Shown piece by piece: positions 26,077 through 30,958 of a DNA stretch of 30,958 nucleotides. The stretch comes from DATLYB01 sp964502525 (GTDB lineage Bacteria; Bacteroidota; Bacteroidia; Chitinophagales; CAIOSU01). Each line of letters begins with the position of its first letter. The stretch's first letter is position 1. The notes beneath the pieces were generated by a model, which was not told the DNA's origin, searched no databases, and worked only from the letters and a program-made list of their open reading frames with translations. A program made the position numbers and the translations under genes. The stretch lies in assembly GCA_964502525.1 (NCBI GenBank), contig CAZCXH010000048.1, positions 1 through 30,958 on the forward strand. Direction: 5' to 3'.

Positions 26077-26163
26077 CGGTGTGCAACTCCGGGTTGAGTT
26101 ATTTAGTCCAACTCTTGGCTAACCTGCGTGGTCAAGATTCTTAATGATAACCCGGTGTGCAAC
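26077..26163. repeat. Direct and inverted repeats in the leader of the first Cys-rich gene
   Basis: CGGTGTGCAAC occurs at 26077-26087 and again at 26153-26163. CCGGGTT (26089-26095) pairs with AACCCGG (26149-26155). The second copies overlap the first possible ATG (26144), so a regulatory hairpin or operator is possible. Confidence 0.4.
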
Positions 26164-29100
26164 CAACAACATGCTTCCCACTCAGGCATATTTATATACA
26201 CGGCTGAAAAAACTATGGCTTGAATGCCTCGGCTTGGCAATAGTTTTTGCTTGCAGCGTTACTCCAACGACTGCAAATGCTCAATCCATTCCCTGCACCG
26301 CAGATTCTGCATGCAATGACCTCGATCCGTGCACGAACGACACCTGTATCAGCCTGCAGTGCGATTTTATTACAATTCCTTGCGTTGATACCGATCCCTG
26401 CACCAATGATTTCTGCAATTTTAATGGATGCCGGCATGCCCCGATTGATTGCGTTGACGGCAACCCCTGCACGGATGATAGTTGCGATGGTTCCGGCAAT
26501 TGCCAGCATCCTGCGGTTGATTGCGATGATGGTAATCCTTGTACCAATGATTTCTGTGATGGCGTAACAGGGATTTGCCAGAATAACGAAGTTTCATGTA
26601 ACGATGGCAACCCGTGCACTATTGATTCTTGTGATGGTTCCGGCATTTGCCGTCATCAAAATATTAATTGCGATGATGGAAACCTGTGCACCAACGACTT
26701 CTGCAACACCAGTGGCGTCTGTCAGCATCAAGCCATTAATTGCAATGACCAAAACGCTTGCACGATTGACCTTTGTGTAGGAGGAAGCTGCCAGAATACG
26801 CTCCGCACCTGCGATGACTCAGAGCCTTGCACCACTGATACCTGCGTCAGCGGACAATGCAGGAATACTCCCATTAATTGCAATGATGGAGACGCATGCA
26901 CATTTGATTTATGCCAGGGCGGAAATTGCACGCACACGCCTGCTGTGTGCGATGACAATGATCCATGCACCAATGATACATGTGCTGCCGGACAGTGCGT
27001 ATTCGATTCGATAGATTGCGCTGATACCAATCCTTGCACCTATGATTTTTGCAGCGCTGACGGTAATTGCATTAACGAACCTGCCGATTGCGATGACCTC
27101 GAGCCATGCACCAACGATGGGTGCACGGCAGGCTTATGCACTAATATTCCGATAGTCTGCGCTGACAGCGATCCCTGCACCGAAGATGAATGTGATAACG
27201 GAACCTGCGAATTCACTCCGCTGGATTGCGGTGATGCCGACCTTTGCACCGATGATACATGTTCGGGAGGGCAGTGCATCAATGCTCCGATTGATTGCGA
27301 TGATGGCAATGTCTGCACAAATGATATATGCTCGCGGGGAATATGTGAAAATATTTCAATCGTTTGCAATGATTTTGAGCCATGCACCAATGACACCTGC
27401 ATATCAGGGACATGTTCATTTAATCAAATTGACTGCAGCGATCCAGATTCCTGCACCAATGATTTTTGCCTGAGCGGACAGTGTTTTAACGTTCCCCTTG
27501 TCTGCAATGACCTTGTTCCGTGCACCCATGATTCATGCATCAATGGAGGATGCGTGTTTACGCTATTAAATTGCAATGATGGAAATCCCTGTACCAATGA
27601 TTTCTGCCAGGCTGGAACATGCTTCAATATTGCTATTAATTGCAATGATAATGTTCCTTGCACGGAGGACGCATGTCAGGGAGGAAGCTGCATCAACACC
27701 CAGCTTGACTGCAGCGACCAAAACCCATGCACTATAGACGTCTGCATGAATGGAAGATGCCTTAACCAGGCGATAGATTGCGATGACGGCAATGTTTGCA
27801 CTTCAGATACCTGTTTAAATGGGCAGTGCGACCATTCGGCTCTCCCGGGTTGTTGTATCAATGATTTGGAATGTAATGACGGCAATTCCTGCACTTCTGA
27901 TGTTTGCAGTGGCGGCCGTTGCATTTTCATTCCGCTTTGCTGCGATGATGATGACCTCTGCACGTTTGATTACTGCGAAACGGGCATCTGTCATTTTGTT
28001 GCCTTGATCTGTACTGATAATGAACCCTGTACGCAGGATTTATGCATTGACGGAATCTGCCAATACCCCATTCTTAATTGCGAAGATAATGATCTCTGCA
28101 CGGCTGATGAATGCAATAACGGGGTGTGCAATAATATACCTCAGAACTGTAATGACAACAATGCTTGCACAACCGATACATGTATCAGCGGGACATGCTA
28201 TCACTTTGAGAAAGATTGCAATGATGGTGATTTGTGCACTACAGACAATTGCGTTCAGGGCAGTTGCGTCAATACGCCACTCGGTTGTGATGATACGGAT
28301 TTGTGCACCACGGACAACTGCGTGAATGGCGTTTGCCAGCACGTTACGATGAACTGCGATGATGGCAATGAATGCACGATTGATAATTGCGTTCTGGGGA
28401 GTTGCGCTCATACGCCCATCAACTGCGATGACAGCGAACTCTGCACGGTAGATAAATGCAGTCAGGGTACATGCACCAATCTTTCCATTGATTGCGATGA
28501 TCAGGATCCTTGTTCGAGGGATTATTGCATTGGCGGAGCCTGTTTCCATGATGTCATTCAATCATGCTGCGGAAATCAGCCCCAATGCGATGACGGAGAT
28601 CCTTGCACCGATGATGCCTGCATCAATAATTCGTGCGTGCACACAAACATTCAGTCAAACCTTGCCATTGAAGAGAGCGGACTTCCCGACTTCTGCCAGG
28701 GCAATGCGGTTGTCCTTAAAGCTGTTTCCTTGACGGCAACAGGATATTCATGGTCAACAGGCGATACATCGGCTGCAATTCAGGCGGATGCTTCAGGCGC
28801 ATATTCAGTCACCGCATCGTTTGCAAGCGGATGCACCGCTTCGGCATCTTACTCGCTCAGTTATAACGCGTCAAAATGGTCATCCGGTTATGTGATTATT
28901 GCAAACAAGGAAGCGAATTTCAAGAGAAGCACAATCAACTCGGGTGGGGTAGGGGTGCGTGCAGAAACGGGGAAATCCAAATATGAGGTCGTTTCCAACG
29001 TCACCGCTCCCGGCACTTTCGTCAAGGCCAGGAATATTCTCGTTATGAGCGGCAGCAGTGTTACGAATAAAATTCCAACCAATGCAAATATTGCATTGCC

Positions 29101-29962
29101 GGTGTTTGAGTACAATACCCTTTGCGGTTCAGGGCAAAGAGTCATCACCCGCGATAATGTGAATGTAACGCTTACAGGATCTCATTACAAGAGTGTCACC
29201 ATAGGGAAAAACAGCATCGTTACATTCACATCACCGGACATCAGCGTTGACGATATTTTCGCAAAAGATAATGTGACCATCCGGTTCACTTCGCATTGCG
29301 CAAGACTGAAAGTTTGCAGGAAATTGCAGCTTGGAAATAATAACACGTTCAACCCTGATGGAAATGACGTGACAGCCTTTGTGGAGCAGGATGTCACGAT
29401 AAAAGGAGGTTCAACCGTAATGGCGGACATTTACATGAGCAGCGGCAAGATGAATATCGGCAATGCCCCTTCCAATGACCATACCATCATGACAGGATTA
29501 TTTATTGTTAATATGCTTGAGTCGGGAGAAAATACTGAATGGAATCAAAATACCAATTGCGCTGATTGCGAAAATATATCACAACCGCTATGTGATGGCG
29601 ATGACAGAAAAGTGTTTTCGTTCACGCTGGTCAACTCGAATGCTGACATGGATATCAGGGATCTGACGGATGGCGATGTGATTGATATCTGCACCCATCC
29701 GGTCAGCGTAAGGGCCAATGTTTGCAATGAGAATAATATCGAGAGTGTCAGATTCCTGCTGAACGGCAGTCATTACAAGATGGAAAACATCAATTTCTAC
29801 ACGATTGCCGGCAACAATGGAAACAACTACAGCCCGTGGAATGTATCTCCAGGCAGTTATACCATCTCCGCGATTCCTTACAGCGGCAATAACGGCACCG
29901 GTACCGCAGGAGAAAGCCTGTCTATTACGATTACCGTGGTCGGATGCTCCACCTCTAATTGA
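26144..29962 (+). CDS. Large secreted protein with 33 CDDGNxCTxDxC (Dicty_CTDC-like) repeats
   Basis: 1272 residues from ATG 26144; the ATG at 26171 is also possible. The signal peptide has a core LGLAIVFACSV and likely cleavage at ANA-Q. Residues about 57-838 are 33 head-to-tail units of about 23 residues, each C-[DN]-D-x2-x-CTxD-x-C-x2-G-x-C, with four cysteines per unit. The pattern resembles the slime-mould CTDC repeat (Pfam Dicty_CTDC). Two units (22 and 32) have an inserted CC-containing linker. Then come an Ig-like domain (SLTATGYSWSTGDTSAAI), a repetitive beta-solenoid-like region rich in Asn/Thr (VTLTGSHYKSVTIGKNSIVTF), and a final Ig-like domain ending VVGCSTSN. No canonical T9SS YPNP or CHU_C tail is visible. 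It is probably extracellular and heavily disulfide-bonded; a structural or adhesive role is inferred. Confidence 0.85.
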   Translation: MITRCATNNMLPTQAYLYTRLKKLWLECLGLAIVFACSVTPTTANAQSIPCTADSACNDLDPCTNDTCISLQCDFITIPCVDTDPCTNDFCNFNGCRHAPIDCVDGNPCTDDSCDGSGNCQHPAVDCDDGNPCTNDFCDGVTGICQNNEVSCNDGNPCTIDSCDGSGICRHQNINCDDGNLCTNDFCNTSGVCQHQAINCNDQNACTIDLCVGGSCQNTLRTCDDSEPCTTDTCVSGQCRNTPINCNDGDACTFDLCQGGNCTHTPAVCDDNDPCTNDTCAAGQCVFDSIDCADTNPCTYDFCSADGNCINEPADCDDLEPCTNDGCTAGLCTNIPIVCADSDPCTEDECDNGTCEFTPLDCGDADLCTDDTCSGGQCINAPIDCDDGNVCTNDICSRGICENISIVCNDFEPCTNDTCISGTCSFNQIDCSDPDSCTNDFCLSGQCFNVPLVCNDLVPCTHDSCINGGCVFTLLNCNDGNPCTNDFCQAGTCFNIAINCNDNVPCTEDACQGGSCINTQLDCSDQNPCTIDVCMNGRCLNQAIDCDDGNVCTSDTCLNGQCDHSALPGCCINDLECNDGNSCTSDVCSGGRCIFIPLCCDDDDLCTFDYCETGICHFVALICTDNEPCTQDLCIDGICQYPILNCEDNDLCTADECNNGVCNNIPQNCNDNNACTTDTCISGTCYHFEKDCNDGDLCTTDNCVQGSCVNTPLGCDDTDLCTTDNCVNGVCQHVTMNCDDGNECTIDNCVLGSCAHTPINCDDSELCTVDKCSQGTCTNLSIDCDDQDPCSRDYCIGGACFHDVIQSCCGNQPQCDDGDPCTDDACINNSCVHTNIQSNLAIEESGLPDFCQGNAVVLKAVSLTATGYSWSTGDTSAAIQADASGAYSVTASFASGCTASASYSLSYNASKWSSGYVIIANKEANFKRSTINSGGVGVRAETGKSKYEVVSNVTAPGTFVKARNILVMSGSSVTNKIPTNANIALPVFEYNTLCGSGQRVITRDNVNVTLTGSHYKSVTIGKNSIVTFTSPDISVDDIFAKDNVTIRFTSHCARLKVCRKLQLGNNNTFNPDGNDVTAFVEQDVTIKGGSTVMADIYMSSGKMNIGNAPSNDHTIMTGLFIVNMLESGENTEWNQNTNCADCENISQPLCDGDDRKVFSFTLVNSNADMDIRDLTDGDVIDICTHPVSVRANVCNENNIESVRFLLNGSHYKMENINFYTIAGNNGNNYSPWNVSPGSYTISAIPYSGNNGTGTAGESLSITITVVGCSTSN
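26312..28655 (+). repeat. 33-copy Cys-rich tandem repeat array (about 69 bp per unit)
   Basis: Units are mostly 23 codons, with one- or two-codon length variants and two long linkers. Conserved codons cluster on TGC-GAT/AAT-GAT and TGC-ACC-xxx-GAT. The units are diverged at DNA level, so the array appears old rather than a recent expansion. Long open frames on the opposite strand are a by-product of this codon pattern. Confidence 0.9.
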
Positions 29963-29998
29963 TTAGGTTTTCCTTCCCATCCCTTCTAAATATCCAAC

Positions 29999-30035
29999 AA
30001 TTTCGTTGACTCCCTTTGATGGAGCTATTACTTTC
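29999..30035 (+). promoter_or_regulatory. Upstream element B of the Cys-rich gene pair
   Basis: AATTTCGTTGAC (29999-30010) and TTACTTTC (30028-30035) match element A at 26014 with the same spacing. The element starts about 92 bases before the ATG of the second Cys-rich gene. Confidence 0.55.
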
Positions 30036-30090
30036 TGTTTTGATTCGTTTTAATTCAACTGTAATTTTTAAACAACTAAAACAAAGTTTT

Positions 30091-30958
30091 ATGAAAAGGC
30101 TCCTAACCTGTTGCCTGTTACTGGCAGGCATGTTTATCAGTAAAAATTCTTTAGCTCAGTGCACACCCGATCCGAATTGCACACCGGCACAGTTGATCTG
30201 CCCTTCCACGCTTCCCAGCGGATGCGAGGGTGATGCATATTCGCAAACGATAACTATCTCCTTAGGCAGTACCGTAGCTGGAGCGAGTTTCGTTGATGTA
30301 ACATTAAATGACCTCACGGGAATACCTGGCTTGACTTATGTGTGCAGCCCAAGTTGCACTTTCCTTCCTAACACATCGAATTGCATACAAATTTCGGTTC
30401 CGGCTCCGGCAGCAGGAACATATCCCATACGGGCAGATCTCCTGGTGAATCTTGGATTATTTCAGGTTCCTATAGATACAGCCATTGGCAGCATAACGAT
30501 TTCACCCAAAGATTGCGCTGGCGTATGTGGCGGTTCTGCAACTGTTGATAATTGCGGAAGATGCTCTGGCGGTTCTACCGGTATTCTTCCTGATTGCGAT
30601 GATGCAGACCTGTGTACCACTGACACATGTGATGGACTTGGCGGATGTATCAATACTGCCCTGATTTGTGATGACTCGGATGCCTGCACCGATGACGCTT
30701 GTAATTCCTCTACGGGGTTGTGCGAATATATCCCCAATATTGCATGTGATGATGGCGATGCTTGCAACGGCCTTGAAACTTGCGATGCATCTAATGGTAC
30801 CTGCCTGTCAGGAACTCCGGTAGTTTGTGATGATGGCGATTCCTGCACGATAGACCAATGTATTGCGGGATTATGTGATTTCACTTTTAATCCGCTTTGT
30901 TCCAACCCCTGCGACACCGTCCTTTGCGATGACGGAGACGATTGCACCACGGATGCGT
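30091..30958 (+). CDS. Second Cys-rich CTxD-repeat secreted protein, truncated by window end
   Basis: The frame is open from ATG 30091 to the end of the window (289 codons, no stop). The signal peptide is clear: MKRLLTCCLLLAGMF..., cleavage near SLAQ. Residues about 24-150 are a beta-rich domain with scattered cysteines and no recognised family. Near residue 152 is a CGGSATVDNCGRCSGGSTG segment, the 'DNCG-C-GG' type of linker repeat. From about residue 168 come CTxD repeats of the same class as the preceding protein (CDDADLCTTDTC, CDDSDACTDDAC, CDDGDSCTIDQC), with slightly longer spacing and one unit reading CNGLETC in place of CTxDxC. Same orientation, similar repeats and a matching upstream element point to a paralogue or partner of the gene before it. 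Confidence 0.8.
   Translation, partial: MKRLLTCCLLLAGMFISKNSLAQCTPDPNCTPAQLICPSTLPSGCEGDAYSQTITISLGSTVAGASFVDVTLNDLTGIPGLTYVCSPSCTFLPNTSNCIQISVPAPAAGTYPIRADLLVNLGLFQVPIDTAIGSITISPKDCAGVCGGSATVDNCGRCSGGSTGILPDCDDADLCTTDTCDGLGGCINTALICDDSDACTDDACNSSTGLCEYIPNIACDDGDACNGLETCDASNGTCLSGTPVVCDDGDSCTIDQCIAGLCDFTFNPLCSNPCDTVLCDDGDDCTTDA

Noticed and set aside
25950..26143. Metal-sensing riboswitch upstream of the TerC gene
   Set aside because: TerC genes are sometimes preceded by the yybP-ykoY element, but I could not identify its conserved loops here.
26281..28561. Chain of long minus-strand open frames (about 80-170 codons) across the CTxD array
   Set aside because: They mirror the plus-strand TGC/GAT codon pattern, give low-complexity Ser/His/Gln-rich translations without homology, and lack start-site or family signals.
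26312..28655. CRISPR-like regular repeat at about 69-bp period
   Set aside because: The repeat is in a single open frame with a signal peptide, the units are diverged, and there is no repeat/spacer alternation.
30462..30950. Minus-strand open frame of 162 codons at the right edge
   Set aside because: It is antisense to the second Cys-rich repeat gene and has the same repeat-driven composition.

Overview
The window looks like a chromosomal contig from an uncultivated member of the Bacteroidota. Several proteins carry type IX secretion system (T9SS) C-terminal signals: type A 'YPNP' tails on three proteins and a gliding-type CHU_C/type B tail on the giant protein. There is a lipoprotein with an acidic surface-export signal, starts with weak ribosome binding sites, TAnnTTTG-like promoters, and a compact menaquinone operon with the short MenE typical of this phylum. 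GC content looks mid-range. No rRNA, tRNA, CRISPR array, integrase or complete insertion sequence was recognised.

Layout. 1-391 has no convincing gene. 392-5748 carries an outer-membrane beta-barrel protein (-), a large polytopic membrane protein with a DUF6798-like tail (-), an ecdysteroid-kinase/APH-like phosphotransferase (+) and a secreted T9SS protein (-). 6007-12175 is one giant secreted protein (about 2,022 residues if the gap is collapsed). It has a choice-of-anchor L domain, Calx-beta-like, Ig-like and PKD modules, 17 visible copies of a 51-residue two-cysteine repeat, and a CHU_C tail. A 100-N assembly gap splits it and shifts the frame artificially. 12283-16860 holds a thioredoxin-like DUF4369/DUF5106 protein, a secreted c-type-cytochrome-like T9SS protein with an unusual CX4CH site, and an LpxL-type acyltransferase paired with a family 2 glycosyltransferase. 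16925-18840 holds a small winged-helix/membrane protein (-) and a predicted surface lipase (+). 18868-23564 is a menaquinone cluster, menB - (T9SS cargo gene) - menA - menC - menE, with overlapping stops and starts from the cargo gene onward. 23665-25949 (-) holds a small membrane protein and a TerC / exonuclease-phosphatase pair.

26144-30958 holds the most unusual region: two consecutive secreted cysteine-rich proteins built from CDDGNxCTxDxC repeats (33 copies in the first; the second runs off the window end). Both are preceded by a nearly identical upstream element with the same internal spacing, which suggests duplicated regulation. I found no canonical T9SS tail on the first one.

The housekeeping theme is quinone biosynthesis and envelope lipid/glycan assembly. 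The accessory theme is very large, repeat-built, probably disulfide-rich extracellular proteins, likely adhesive or structural. Those roles are inferred from architecture only.
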